Shown here piece after piece: positions 1 through 11,870 of a stretch of DNA of 64,000 nt. The notes below the pieces were generated by a model, which saw only the letters and a list, made by a program, of their open reading frames with translations, was not told the origin of the DNA and ran no database searches. Source of the DNA: Patiria miniata (Eukaryota; Echinodermata; Asteroidea; Valvatida; Asterinidae); NCBI RefSeq assembly GCF_015706575.1, contig NW_024037072.1, forward strand, positions 3,601,001-3,665,000, in the 5' to 3' direction. The first letter of the stretch is position 1. The number at the start of each line of letters is the position of its first letter. Position numbers and translations under genes: made by a program.

Positions 1-594
1 ACAGTCTAGAGTTTGTGTTTTTTTTACCTCTTTTAATGATATAAACTGAACAAGAAATTTGGTCATATGTGGGAATAAGATGTTCCAATTGAATATATGA
101 CACTCATTTCAGAGTGATGTTCTAAAAACCGCACCAAACCACATTTTACCAGGAGCAACTCATGTCAACCCAAATCAAATCTGGCAAACTGACTGGCAAA
201 CAGGCCAATCTAATGTATTAATTTTCAATTGACTACACCCAGAATCATTTAGCACGACTGCAACAGTGGATTTTTTGCTTGCAGTTGCTCCTTATTGTTT
301 CAAATGTCCAGCTTAAAGAGGTTGTGGATGCTCGAAGACATTTCCGTCATTTTTCGGGTATATGTAACCTCTTTAATACAAATCGTTGGAATGCTTCGCT
401 TTTGCCTGACACTTGAGTGCCAGTCTGAAATCAGTTCTGCATCTGCTAGAATTAGTTGCCAGTCAGGATCGCAGGATGTTATCATTTGAAAGTGAGATCT
501 AAAGGACTTGACCTGACTTGAGTTTTTATTTCTTTTTACCAAAATCTGACCGGTTTGGAAATACTTTTGTTGTTGTTGTTAGCGGTTTTGTCAG
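1..594. other. CWC22 intron (part)
   Basis: The stretch is AT-rich with no open frame that matches the part of CWC22 expected upstream (MA3 first half). The polypyrimidine and acceptor TTTTGTCAG end at 594. I see no recognisable repeat. Confidence 0.6.
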
Positions 595-3500
595 CTGAAG
601 CGGGAGTACATGCAGCAGTATGAGATCATCTTCCCAGACCAGTACGAGACCTGCCACCGCTTGGACACCAACAAGCTCCGTAATGTAGCCAAGTTCTTCG
701 CTCACTTGCTTCACACCGATGCCATATCATGGACCGTGAGTAAATACACACAAAATATCTGGAAAAAAAATTGATAAGAAATCTAAGGTAGTAATTCTAC
801 ATTTTTTGTTTTAGAAATGTAAAAACACAAGGAATTCTCAGTTGAAAAACAAGTGCTGTTCAAGGTGCAAATTCTGCTTTGAGAAATAAAATAGCTTGTT
901 TCCATATAAAATAGAAACCGTAATTACACCCTCCAGATTTGCGTAAAAAGATTACATAGGTGGGTAAAATAACCTCCACTCCCTCCTCTGTAGCCTCCCA
1001 TTCCCCAAATCCCACTAAGAGAAAAATCCCCCTAAAGTATTCAGTTATTTGCAGTAGCTTTATCAAAATTCGTAAATTTGACAAACTTACCCCAAAATTG
1101 AGTAGCTCAGTGAAATTACTTGCCCTCAAAACTAACCCACGAGTCCCTGTACTGCCCAAAACTGCCCTGCCTGTTACTCCCTGTACTGTCTGATACCGCA
1201 CGAGCACTCTATGGTTTTATGGATGCATCAGGGAATGAATACAATGTAATACAATGTAGTACAATGTAATACAATGTAATACAATGTAATACAATGTAGT
1301 ACAATGTAGTACATGTGCTAATGGGTTAATTTCTTCCAGCGTTTCTGTGTAATGCCAGGCTCCCTTTGTGCAACACTAGAATGATACCAAATTACGGACA
1401 CCTTTGTCTTATACCTTGCCTATTATTTGTTGGTTTGTTATGACAGGTTCTGTCTGCCATCAAGATGAACGAGGAAGACACTTCCTCATCCAGTCGCATC
1501 TTCGTCAAGATCATGTTCCAGGAGCTGTCGGAGTACATGGGGCTTCCGAAAATGAATGCACGACTCAGAGATCCGTAAGTTTTAAAAAAAAACTCGCCAC
1601 TTGCACGTCAGTGAATAGGCTCAAGCATAATAAGACTTTTCTCTGTTGGGACGTTTGCAGTAATGGGCTCATACCAAAAGATCTAAGCGTTGACCCTCCT
1701 ATGCAAACATGCATTCTGTGCCAAGTTGTCCTTTCAGTCAAAATCAATCAAGTGACTGTTTTCAACAGTTAAGAGCTCCCAACCTACATTAAGCAGGATT
1801 GACTGGTTGTGACTGTATATGTATGTAACTTGATACAGATATGCTTTGACTGTAGGTGATTGATAAGCCAGCTGTGCCTGCCCCTTGTATCCTTTTGTCT
1901 GTTGACTGGTTTTGACTAGTCACAGTGCTTGCTTGGAATACGATCTGACTGTTGGTGACTAGCCTGTGCGAAAGGCATGTCAGGGGAAGAGGATTGATTT
2001 GTTGACTGTGACTGATCAGATAGCAGAAGGGCTAATAAGTACTAAGGTCTGTGTTATACTCATTGAAAATATGAATGCAAAACTCACATTTTTGATGTCA
2101 AGGTAAGAATTGGCACATCGCAATCTCAGTAGATTAACACACTTCAACTCTGGCAAATTTTGCCGTGAATTTTTTATGATGTCAAATTGGCTTTACGTTT
2201 CTGCTCACGTGAAGTACAAACCAACCTTTGTTTGTGATGGATTACTGTCACAAAGTAACTGGTTTACCGTGTGGTCTCAGATCAGTGTTGACAGTTCCTC
2301 TGCTTATTTAAGCCCTTCGTCAAGCATTCTGTCTTTGTTGTATTGAACCTAGGACCCTGCAGCCGTTCTTCGAAGGCCTGATGCCCAGAGACAACCCCGC
2401 CAACACGCGCTTCTCCATCAATTTCTTCACCACCATTGGACTTGGCGGCCTCACGTAAGACTTTGATTCAACAAACTCACAGCGTTTTCCCGACACTAAC
2501 ATTCTTATCTTTAATAAGAAATAAGAAGGATGCATTTGGCATTAGTCTGGAGTAAATTTCTGAGGCCTTGCACTCAACGATATTGCGAAGATTGTCTTCT
2601 TATTAATGACATTTTACTCTTAACCTCCAGAATCTTGCGATGAAATTGGCGTATCAGAAACTCAAAGGCAACTTTTTTACTCCATTAAAATCAGCTGCAC
2701 CATGTTCAAATGTTTTCATAATTGTCTGAGTTTTCTTTCACCATTTAAGCACTGAAATAAAACTTGAAGGATTGTATTGGAGGAGAGCCAATATTAGTTT
2801 TGCAGGCGAATCAATATAAGTTTTGAAGAAGCGCCATGTACTCTTTTGCAAGTTGTGTAGTGTGGTTCTGAAGAGGAGTGGCATTTCAATCAGTGTGCTG
2901 TATGTCATCTTGTGAAGACAGCTGATAGAAGAGACATATCAAAGTGGCAAACTCACTAAGCATATATATTTACAAATCATCATTCATAGAATATATGTTT
3001 GTCCTCAGGGATGACTTGCGAGAACACCTCAAGAACTACCAGCGAGTCATCATGCAGCAGCAGCGACCAGTGGAGAGTGACACTTCTAGTTCCAGCAGCA
3101 GCTCCAGTGAATCCAGTGATTCTAGTGATTCCAGTGATTCGAGCGATTCTAGTGATTCCAGTGACAGCAGTAGCTCGGGTGAGTTTGAAGTCATTCTTTT
3201 TTATTCTACTGATTCCGGTGATCGTACTGATTCAGGTACCTCGGGTGCCTTGTGAAGTCAGCCTTTGTGATTGTAGTGATTCCAGTGATCACACTGATTC
3301 AGGTGATTCTGGTGATAGCAGTAGCTCAGTTGCCTTGTGAAGTTAGTCTTTGTGATTCCAGTGATCATTCTGATTTTGGTGATTCTGGTAAAAACAGTAT
3401 CTCAGGTGCCTTGTGAAATCATTGTTTGCGATTCTAGCAATTCTAGTGATCCTACTGATTCAGGTGATTCTGGTGATAGCAGTAGCTCAGATGCCTTATG

Positions 3501-4886
3501 AAATCATTGTGTGCCATAGTGATTCCAGTGATCCTACAGATTCAGGTGATCCTAGTGATAGCAGTAGCTCAGTTGCATTTTGAAGTAAATCTTGTAATTC
3601 TAGTCATTCCAGTGATCTCAGTGATTTCAGTGATCTGATTCAGGTGATTCTGATAATAGCAGTAGCTTAGGTGCATTTTGAAGTAAATCTTGGCATACTT
3701 TTGTGTCATTGGATCTTGCACAATGGGGAGTTTTGAGGAGTTAAGAACGTTCTTTGAAAACTTATTTTCTGGTGATTTAAGGTCAACCTAACCCTACATT
3801 CTCTATCAAACAGCACTTCTGTCAGTTCATGTTGATCACTGGGCAGTGAACATAGAACGGGCCTCTTCCACTCTATTATGTCGTTGGATTCTTTTAGATT
3901 CAGCAAGATGTGCAGAGAGTATGTTTCTTCACGTTTTTACACCGAGTATCATCAAAAAGTGGACAGAGCAAACTTTGAAACACTGAAAAGTAAAAGTTTG
4001 CAATCCTCTTATTGCCAAACTTCCTGAGTACACTTGAAGTGACCATACAGAAAATAGAAAATGAAAGATTGATCGATCATTTATTTCTGTTCCCTTTTTT
4101 TTGTTAGAGAGTGAAGAAGAATCAAAACACAAAAAAAAATCACGGACAAAGAAACGTGGTGCCAAAGCTGCAAGCAGAAGAGAAAAACATACAACAGAAC
4201 GACCCATTGAACGTCCGAATGACAACCGTGTGGACAGGGATAGAAGGAGGGAACGTCAAAGGGATCGGGACTATCCGGAAAATCGTCAGAATTACGATCA
4301 GCGTGATCAAAGAGGGGAGGACGTTGCTAGGAGACGTCCAAAAGATCACAAACAGAGGAACCAAAACAGCCATCGCGACGAGATCGTCAGTGATGAAGAC
4401 GATCGGGAACAGCGCATCGATCGCCGTGATCGACACGGTGACAAACGCGACAGGTCCAGTAACGGACGGCAAGAGAGACACCGTGATAAACACCAGGAGG
4501 ATACACAGGACCGATATGATGACAGATCACCCCCAAGATTGGAGAGAAGGTCTGCCAGAGATAACGACCGAGAACAGTATGATGAGGAACAGAACGATGT
4601 AAGACAGGAGACGAGCCACAAACGGCGCACCGATGGTCGATACGAGATAGAAGACAAAGAGAACCAGCGACACAGAGACCGTCTGCGACAATCCCAAAAG
4701 AGAGTGGATGATCGCGACGACGTTTTGGAAAAACGAGAGAGTTCCAGGAGGGAAAGGGACTACGATCGCAGCTACTCAAACGAAAAGTCAAGCCGCGAGA
4801 GCTCAAGCGGAAAGTCGCGGAGACGCGAGTACAGTGATTCCCCGGATGATAGGGTTAGACGCGAGCGTGTACGTGACAGACGCTGA
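595..4886 (+). CDS. CWC22: Pre-mRNA-splicing factor CWC22, last five exons (5' partial)
   Basis: CWC22 joins the spliceosome and recruits eIF4A3 so that the exon junction complex is loaded onto spliced mRNA; it acts in the nucleus. Coding exons in the window are 595-735, 1447-1574, 2353-2454, 3009-3178 and 4108-4886. All have GT-AG borders, phases agree, and they total 439 codons plus TGA at 4884-4886. The fragment starts inside the second half of the MA3 domain ([13 protein letters not shown], then [15 protein letters not shown]) and continues with [27 protein letters not shown] and [11 protein letters not shown], a near word-for-word match to animal CWC22 as I recall it. After [12 protein letters not shown] comes a Ser/Asp repeat and then a 260-residue Arg/Asp/Glu-rich basic tail. 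The MIF4G domain and start codon must lie to the left; no earlier exon was found in 1-594. Neighbour NBEAL is convergent. Confidence 0.96.
1237..1314. repeat. 10-bp tandem repeat in a CWC22 intron
   Basis: About seven head-to-tail copies of acaatgtaat/acaatgtagt lie in the intron between the exons at 595-735 and 1447-1574. Copies differ only at one or two positions, so length variation between individuals is likely. Confidence 0.9.
3009..3178 (+). CDS. CWC22: CWC22 exon carrying the Ser/Asp repeat
   Basis: The exon opens with [13 protein letters not shown], the end of the MA3-following conserved segment, and then runs into a serine block followed by six tandem Ser-Ser-Asp units encoded by gattctagt/gattccagt-type 9-mers. 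A Ser-rich acidic stretch is known at this place in animal CWC22. The donor GTGAGT follows at 3179. The repeat does not stop at the splice site: decayed copies run on for about 500 bp in the intron. Confidence 0.9.
3179..3700 (+). repeat. Decayed copies of the CWC22 exon end inside its intron
   Basis: Six imperfect units of about 75-105 bp follow the donor. Each holds gattc(c/a)(a/g)gtgat-type Ser/Asp codons, then gatagcagtagctcag and ttgtgaagt, matching the last bases of the exon plus the start of the intron (gacagcagtagctcgg|gtgagtttgaagt). Unit ends fall near 3242, 3329, 3402, 3488, 3566 and 3670. The position matching the GT donor reads gg, ca, cagg, caga, cagt or tagg in the copies, so most have lost or changed it. 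The array grew from the exon border outward. Confidence 0.8.
4108..4886 (+). CDS. CWC22: CWC22 last exon, basic/acidic RD-RE-rich tail
   Basis: The 779-nt exon follows the acceptor TTGTTAG and codes 259 residues very rich in Arg, Asp, Glu, Gln and Lys, with lysine runs at its start ([12 protein letters not shown]) and many RDR, RER and DDR steps. This matches the charged, disordered C-terminal tail of CWC22, which in vertebrates is more RS-like; the present tail is RD/RE-rich with an RS-richer end. The stop is TGA at 4884-4886. Because the exon is low in complexity, other frames stay open over parts of it; these are shadows. Confidence 0.93.
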
Positions 4887-5260
4887 TAAACAGACTGGTT
4901 ACCAGGTAGCGGGGAGCCAGCTGTTGAATGCTGCCCTCGCAGAACCAGTCTTGGTCCAAATTACTGCTGATATGAAATATCCAAAGTGTTTCCACATCAG
5001 GAATTACTATCCTGCAAACTATATACAAAAAAAAAAAATTGGCAACGTATCTGTGACTATTTTGAAAGCGTTTTCTTACCTCCGTAGATTTACATGTAAA
5101 TTGATGGTAGCACCATGTAGATTTTAGATATAAGGCTGTTTGAATTGTTGTGTTTTTGATAGAAGACATCAACACCTCCGAAACATATTTGCATCATATT
5201 ACTCCTGTACTTAAAAACACTGCCACTTCAAGTACAACTGAACACATTTATTACGATATG

Positions 5261-5963
5261 TGTAACTTTGGGAGTCTATGGAATAGCCGCTTACACAGCA
5301 AGCATCTATGATAAGCGTGCAGACTCGGCAATTAATTATGCAAAACACGACTGCGTCTTGACCTTCACATTCTGACCATTTAGCCAGCGCCTTCTATCGT
5401 GTTTTCGGTAACCTGGCAGCCAATTGAGCAATCAACAGCTAAGGCAAAAAAAAAAAAAAAGTCGGTCTCTGGTCAGCGCGTGCGTCGATTTTAATCATGC
5501 GCGTCAATCTTTTTTTTTTTCCAAAATGTTCCGCGGTAGCTCCAACAGCGCCCTCTATTGCCGCACCTCCTCAATTTTTTTTTACCAAAGAGCACCAAGG
5601 AATGGGAAATTGCACCAAGGCAAATGATCGAGAGCACCAAGGCAAATTATGGAGGACACCAATGTACATGAGGACACCAAAAAAACAAAATAGTACCCCA
5701 CCTTGTCTGTACAATCCAAGCTTGAAGGAAAAAAAAAAAGCCAAAAAAAAAAGCCGCGTCCCCGCGTCAATTCCGGAACTTTGGTCTGACCAGAGACCGA
5801 ATATTTTTTTTTTTGGCCTAAGGCCGAATTTCTGCTCATGACGTCACAGTTTCTAAAATCGACTCCGATTGGCTAGCGCGCGGAGTCGCACAATATCAGA
5901 TGTTGTGGAGCTTGTGGGCTCCGTTGAACAACAGATGATACTCGGGACTGTAACTTTGGGAGT
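5261..5963. repeat. Insertion flanked by 15-bp direct repeats
   Basis: The exact 15-mer tgtaactttgggagt occurs at 5261-5275 and again at 5949-5963, bounding 673 bp. The inside holds a 15-A run (5446-5460), an inverted pair ggtctctggtcag/ctgaccagagacc (5463 and 5788) and CpG-rich ends. A 15-bp duplication is typical of LINE-machinery insertion, but there is no terminal poly-A tail, so the class is open. Confidence 0.55.
5585..5690. repeat. Short gagcaccaaggcaaat minisatellite
   Basis: Four or five imperfect copies of agcaccaagg/ggacaccaa spaced about 20-25 bp lie inside the insertion at 5261-5963. Confidence 0.6.
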
Positions 5964-8869
5964 GATCCCCTGTATTTAAACAAAAACTTCTCTTCGAGAT
6001 CATCTTGACAACTGTACTATTGTGGTGAATATTGTAAAGTAAGAAGCATAAAAGCTTTTCCTGTTGTCAAGTAGCCACAGGATAGCGTTGTTGCCTAAAG
6101 TTTGACATTGAAGGTTTTTGTTTATTAATCTTTAAATTTTGGTACAAGGGAAATGTTGATAACTGTATCTATTCAGTAATTGTCATATTGACAACTGTGA
6201 AGAGAATTTTCGGTTGCACCAGATGTTAGTGGAAATGTCAATAGGTGCTTATTTTTCGCGTTTTGTTTTTTTCTTTAAAAATATTTTAAAGAGGTGTGTG
6301 ATCATGGAGATTACCCTTTACTCCATAGTATTGTTCACATCTGAATTATAACGTTTAATTTTTCCTTTTTGCTTTTTTAATTTAGGAATTTGACATGTTT
6401 TAAGAACATTATTGCTTCTTTTTTTTTAATTCTAAGTGCATAATTCTTCTGATGCAATCCACTAAAATAGTTTCTTCCACCCAATTGTGAAACCAAAGTA
6501 TTGTTGAAGTTTGATTGACATTGTTACTTTTTGTTGATTTTGTAATTAAAACTTCAGTACATTAAGACCAGTTCATACGACATGGGAATGCATGGCAAAA
6601 TGTTCCTGGTGAAAAGTGTCAAAACATGCAAAGCACGTTCTCATAGGCATTGGAGATATTTCCTGTTGACCTCACCAATATGTGACACTGGCTTTTCTGT
6701 GAAGTGTGAACCCTCTGTTTTCCTCTGTAGTTTTTTTGTCAACATCGGCCAATTTTATGGATACAGCCAAAGTATACAGTGGAAATGTACTGCAGTGCGA
6801 TGAACAGTTTTCAGAAGTAAAAATATAGATCCAAGAAGCGAGTGAGAGTTCGTGTTCGACTACATGTTTCTACAATGCTTGAGTACACTCTTGGACACCA
6901 TATTTGTGTTTACAATGGCTGGATTTGCATATAGATTTTAGCAGAGGTCAAATGTTAAAAGGGCGAAGGTAAAATTTATTACTTAGTGGAATTGATGGGG
7001 TTTGTGAAATCATGGCTTCATTTCCAGCTTTGCCTTCCGGCTACAGCTTCACAGTCTCTACTACAATATTGGTGCATTTTCTGCGGAGACCAAATTCTCT
7101 CACACAAGGCCTTTGGTTTGTTTATTCAGATGAGGTTTGAAAGTAGCCTAGGATTCTTAGGACTCTTGGGCGTGAGACAAGTCCTGAAGATGAAACCAGG
7201 TTTCAAAAACTTCTGTGACAGTGATGCGTTTTTATGTGCATAAAAGGCCACTCATAAATGCTCCATAGCACAGAAAGATTATCTTCCTTTACAATTTGAA
7301 TCTTCATTAAGTAATGTGTACTTGAATTATGAATCATGTAAATAAAAGAAAAGTTGTTGACAAATGTTTGTTTCCCCCAAATTTGTTCATTAAAATACAA
7401 GCAAGGGATACCTTGTTCAGACTTTAAACAATAGTCCAATCGTTCGAAACTTGCTGAAATACAACAATTACCGACACACTGTTTTCAGGATGAAGCTTTA
7501 ACACTATATTAAACTTCCTTTATTTTTTTTCATGTGAATTACAATATACATGTAATAACAAATATTCTGAGATTGCAAATAGAACTTTTGTGTGTGTGTG
7601 TACATAATATAGGAATAAGTTTGCTTTACTTTGGTTCACCACAGAGTTAAACAAAAGAAACCATTAACCTAAGGATTTAGGACACAAAATGTAAGACACT
7701 GTGACATGACCTCGTGTTGTCCCCAAAGCCCCATACAACAAATAAACACTTCAACATAGCCAGCCTGCGCTTAATGCTTGTATAACCCCACTTACTTTTT
7801 TTTCTATTTGAAAGTTGAGCAAAATCTAAACAGAATCTGAAATCCTTTTGTTTTGAGAAGAAATCGAGAACTGATGTGGCCTTTATACAAGAATAAATCT
7901 TTGTTTAAGTAATTTTTGAGGTTTCCAAGCATAGTTTACAAGGCTGAATATTAAACTGGATAGCAAATACAAACTATAATTGAATACAAATTCTATAGTT
8001 TTAGAAATTGTACACGCTTTGCGGTTGTGACCAGATTTTCACTATTTTGAATGTGACATTTGAATTCATTTTATTTTATTGTAATTTTTTTTACGAGGGT
8101 AGTCGAGTTCATTTCAGTTAAAAAACCTACTTTCCAAAGAGCCCTCAAAAACCGATTCTGGACATAACACACCTCAATGCTCTTGATCGTGAGGAACCGT
8201 GTACATGTACTGCAAAGGTAGACAAACTTTCAAAGTTCCTTTAAGTTTTCATCATGCAATATACAAACCAAAATTATTTTGGAAATCGATCCAATTTGCA
8301 TGGACTTGGCCTCATCATCTTACAACTGGAAAGACTTGAACAATTTGGTGGAATTTTCTGATGCGATCAACTAATGCCAACTTTTAATCAACACTGATGC
8401 GTAAACCAAGTAATCAGCAGCTCTTTCATAAACTTCAAAACTGATTTTTTTTTTTTTTAATTTGAATAGAATTAAGTCAGGATTTCCAACCATTAAAGCA
8501 TGCATTTTACAATCCATTCACATAAATTCACATGCATGTATTAATATGTCCTCAGTAAAAACATTGTTACATTAGAAGGTTTTATATTAAAAAATAGACC
8601 TTTAACAAATTTGTATTAATTCAACTCACTTTCTGGTATAAAATCATGTGGTTGGTTGAGGAGAAACAGGTATTTTTTTTTCTTAAAGTACAGACAGTAA
8701 TGTAGAAAAGATAGTAACAATTTTTAAATAAAAAGATTTAAGAATCACAAATATGATTGTTTTGAGTACCTACAGAATTTTGTTTCATTGCATAAATATT
8801 TGTTTATGCTACTTGCACCTGTCAATTCAATTCAACCCACATATTTAGTAAGACCACCTGAACTTCTAA

Positions 8870-9345
8870 CAATGATGTCTAGAGTTCGAATCCAACCCAA
8901 ATAAAAACTGCTTGCTACGTGGAATTCAAGTCAACTCGACACATCAACGAGTAGTTGTGTCAGTACACCATCTGGACTTGTTAACAGGAGGTCCTGAGTT
9001 CGAATCCAACCCAAGTAAAGTTGTGGATTCAAGTCAACCCACCATCATCAGTAAAAAGTTGACTCAGTAAGACTTCTTGATTTGTAAACGGGACGTCCTG
9101 AGTTCGAATCCTACCCAAGTAAAGTCCTGGCTGCGTGGAATTCAAGTCAACCCACTTAAGAAGTTGAGTCAGTAACACTTTGGATTTGTAAACGGGACAC
9201 CCCGAGTTCGAATCCCACCCAACTAAAAAAAAAAACCTATGCGGAATTCAAGTCGACACAACGTCATCAGCAAGTAGACGAGTCAGCAAGACATTTGCAC
9301 TTGTAAACGGGACGTCCTGAAATCGAATCCCACCCGAGCGGTCTT
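8870..9345 (+). repeat. Tandem array of a tRNA-like (SINE-derived) unit
   Basis: Five units of roughly 100 bp each contain gagttcgaatcc(c/a)acccaa, a good Pol III B-box (GTTCGAATCC), preceded by an A-box-like part with ttgtaaacgggacgtcctg and followed by ggaattcaagtcaac. The last unit ends cccacccgagcggtcttttttct, which matches the 3' part of the tRNA-like SINE at 35680-35765 (cccacccgagtgacttttttct). So a SINE head has been amplified head to tail. These are not real tRNA genes: no unit shows a plausible acceptor stem. Confidence 0.75.
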
Positions 9346-10574
9346 TTTTCTACTATGGGCTCTTAAAAGAACTCAAGTTTTTTGGGCTGATACATGTACA
9401 ATGCAAAAGAGAAAATCTCTATTTTTGTTTTCTTTGATCCAACAATTAATGAGAGGTACATCATTCAGTGCCAAGTCACAGCATAAGAAAAAATGATTTC
9501 TTACCAAAGGATGGAATGTTCCTGTTAATTTTAACAGTCCTTATTTATCAAATGCATAGGTTAATGAACATCAGGTCTGGGGCTGAACCCTACTCTAGAA
9601 AGGTTTTCAAATGGTATAATTCTCTACTTCTGGAGAAAAAAAAATAGGAATGTAATCACACACTGATTAATGCTCATACTTCTATCAACATTTTTTTTTT
9701 TTTTTACAATAATTGCACCTGAACAGTTTCATCTTCACAAGAAAATGATAAAAATGAAAACCAATCGTCTTAACCTATGTTCTCCATCCAGCCTAGACGA
9801 TTCCTAGACAATTTCCAAATGTCATTTGTCTAATTCTCGGAATTTGCCCTCTACAAAATTTTGAAGACATAAATGTGACCAAATTATAAGGAATCAACCT
9901 TTATGTACACAAAAAAGGGGAATGAAAAAGGTCTTGCTGTTTAATTAAATAAAGCTGATAACATAAATTTTTAAAGCACAAAAATGTTCTGCCTAGCAAC
10001 TGTGTACATCCTCCACCGAATGTAATATGGAGCAAGGAATGCTTCTAAGCTAGTCCATCGGGGGTAGTAGCTACACACGTACCATGTTCCTCCAGTTTAC
10101 GTGGACAACATATAATTAAATGCTGATTCTATTTAAAAATTACGAGATAGCAAGCGCTTATAATAGCAATATAAAGCAATGTGCAAGCTCATTACATCCG
10201 TGTCATTGGTCCATATTGTGTCACATTCAGTAGCTTAACACGATATATAATTTCTCTTATTGTATAAGTATAGTTTATGTATACTTCTTAAATATCCAAT
10301 GTTTTTTATGGATAAATTTAAATACATGCCAACTAATTAGGTCACTTGGAATGTGGGAAAGACTGTGGCAAGTCTAACTCTAGAGGCTTGCGTGATTGCA
10401 AGGCTGACACATTTCTATATAAATCTGATTTACAATACTACAATTTGTACAAATTCAGGGATTTTTATTTCAATATTCAAGGTAAGATTTGGGAGAGAGT
10501 TTAAAAAAAACCCAACCATGTATGAAAGTTCAACACTGACCATGAATTTTAAAATATGAGCCTTTCAAAAAAGT

Positions 10575-11200
10575 AAGTTGTATCATAAACTCACCAAAAA
10601 AGAAAGTCCCCACCTAATACTTTTGTCTAACTCAAAAACTACTGAGCACCTCTCGCTCAAATAAAGACTAATCCAAATAAAGAAATTCCTTAGCAATCCA
10701 GCCATACTCTTTATTTGGCTCAAAACAGTGATAATGTGTACGAAATTATGCAATGTAGACAAATGATACAAAACAAAAAGTTGCACTTTTGAATATGTGC
10801 AAGTTGAGTGTGAACATTTTGTCTTTAACGCAATCTTCCACCAAAAATTTCTTAAAATTAATTTCAAATTTTGTTGGTTATCAATTCACCCTTTCCTTTA
10901 CTGCACACTTTTCATGTTATTCAAGGTTCAGTAAACGAAAGGGTAAAAAGATAACCAACAAAATTTGAAATTATTTGTCGAGAAATTTTTGTTGGAAGAT
11001 TGCGTTAGAGACCAAATGTTCGCCCACAACTTGCACGTACACAAAAGTGCAACTTTTTTTGTTGTTATCATTTGTCATAAATTGCATAATTTCGTACACA
11101 TTGTCACTGTTTTGGGTCAAATTTTGCTCAGTTATTTTTGAGTTGGACAAAAAAGTATTAGGGGGATTTCCTTTTTTTTTGGTTGAGTGTATCAAGTTAA
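10575..11200. mobile_element. Large foldback (MITE-like) element
   Basis: Two arms of about 300 bp are inverted copies: ttgcacttttgaatatgtgcaag at about 10785-10805 pairs with cttgcacgtacacaaaagtgcaa near 11030, and aaaattttgttggttatc at 10863 pairs with gataaccaacaaaatttgaaa near 10950. The ends are cacctaatacttttgt / aaaaaagtattaggggg. The central spacer is about 50 bp. There is no transposase frame. The exact ends and duplication were not resolved. Confidence 0.8.
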
Positions 11201-11870
11201 CTAAAATCAAGCTCAAAAGAAGATGCAGAAATGCCCATCACAAAATAAATTTAGGGTATTTTTGGAAATCATGCCAAAAGATTTCTGACCTTTATGCATT
11301 TGAGTTTGATGGTCCATACATTTTACACTTCTTTTTTAGTTCTCTAAGCATATGAAATTTTGAAAGATCCCGTCATATTTTTTTTCCATAATTAGTCAAA
11401 ATTAAGTTTCTGGTACGGTATGTTTAAATCATGAAAGAAAGAAAAAATGCGATATATGCACAGAAACATTTAATATATTCTTATGATGACCTTTGCCGTA
11501 GGTTTTTTTACCCAAATCCAGAGCTATAAAAAGCATAGGGTATTCTGATATTGATGGAAGACGGTGAGTTGCAAGAGCGCCCTCAAGCGTGTGAGCGCAT
11601 TGCATTGAATCCATTCAGTTGGCATCCCTGGCACTTTTTGCTGATCATCGCCTGTCAAAAAAAAAATTGAAACAAGTCAGGTGTGTTTACAAACACAAAT
11701 GCCCCGCAACCGTGACTGTTTCCATGACATAACACCACTCTAACATCAACTTACATTTACCTTGGTCAAATGGAACGTTCATTGACAGCATTAGTGTCCT
11801 CTGTAGGTTTTATATGAATTAATCCCTAATCCCTATGATCTCAGAATAAATACAAGATTTCTATTGTTTT

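Noticed and set aside
2944-3255. 103-codon plus-strand open frame with a Ser/Asp run
   Set aside because: It overlaps the true CWC22 exon 3009-3178 but starts in the intron before and continues past the donor.
4140-4806. Long open frames on the minus strand opposite the last CWC22 exon
   Set aside because: They are shadows of a low-complexity Arg/Asp/Glu-rich exon and match nothing.
8870-9345. Possible tRNA gene cluster
   Set aside because: B-boxes are good, but no unit has a matching acceptor stem or a clear anticodon arm; SINE-derived repeats explain them better.
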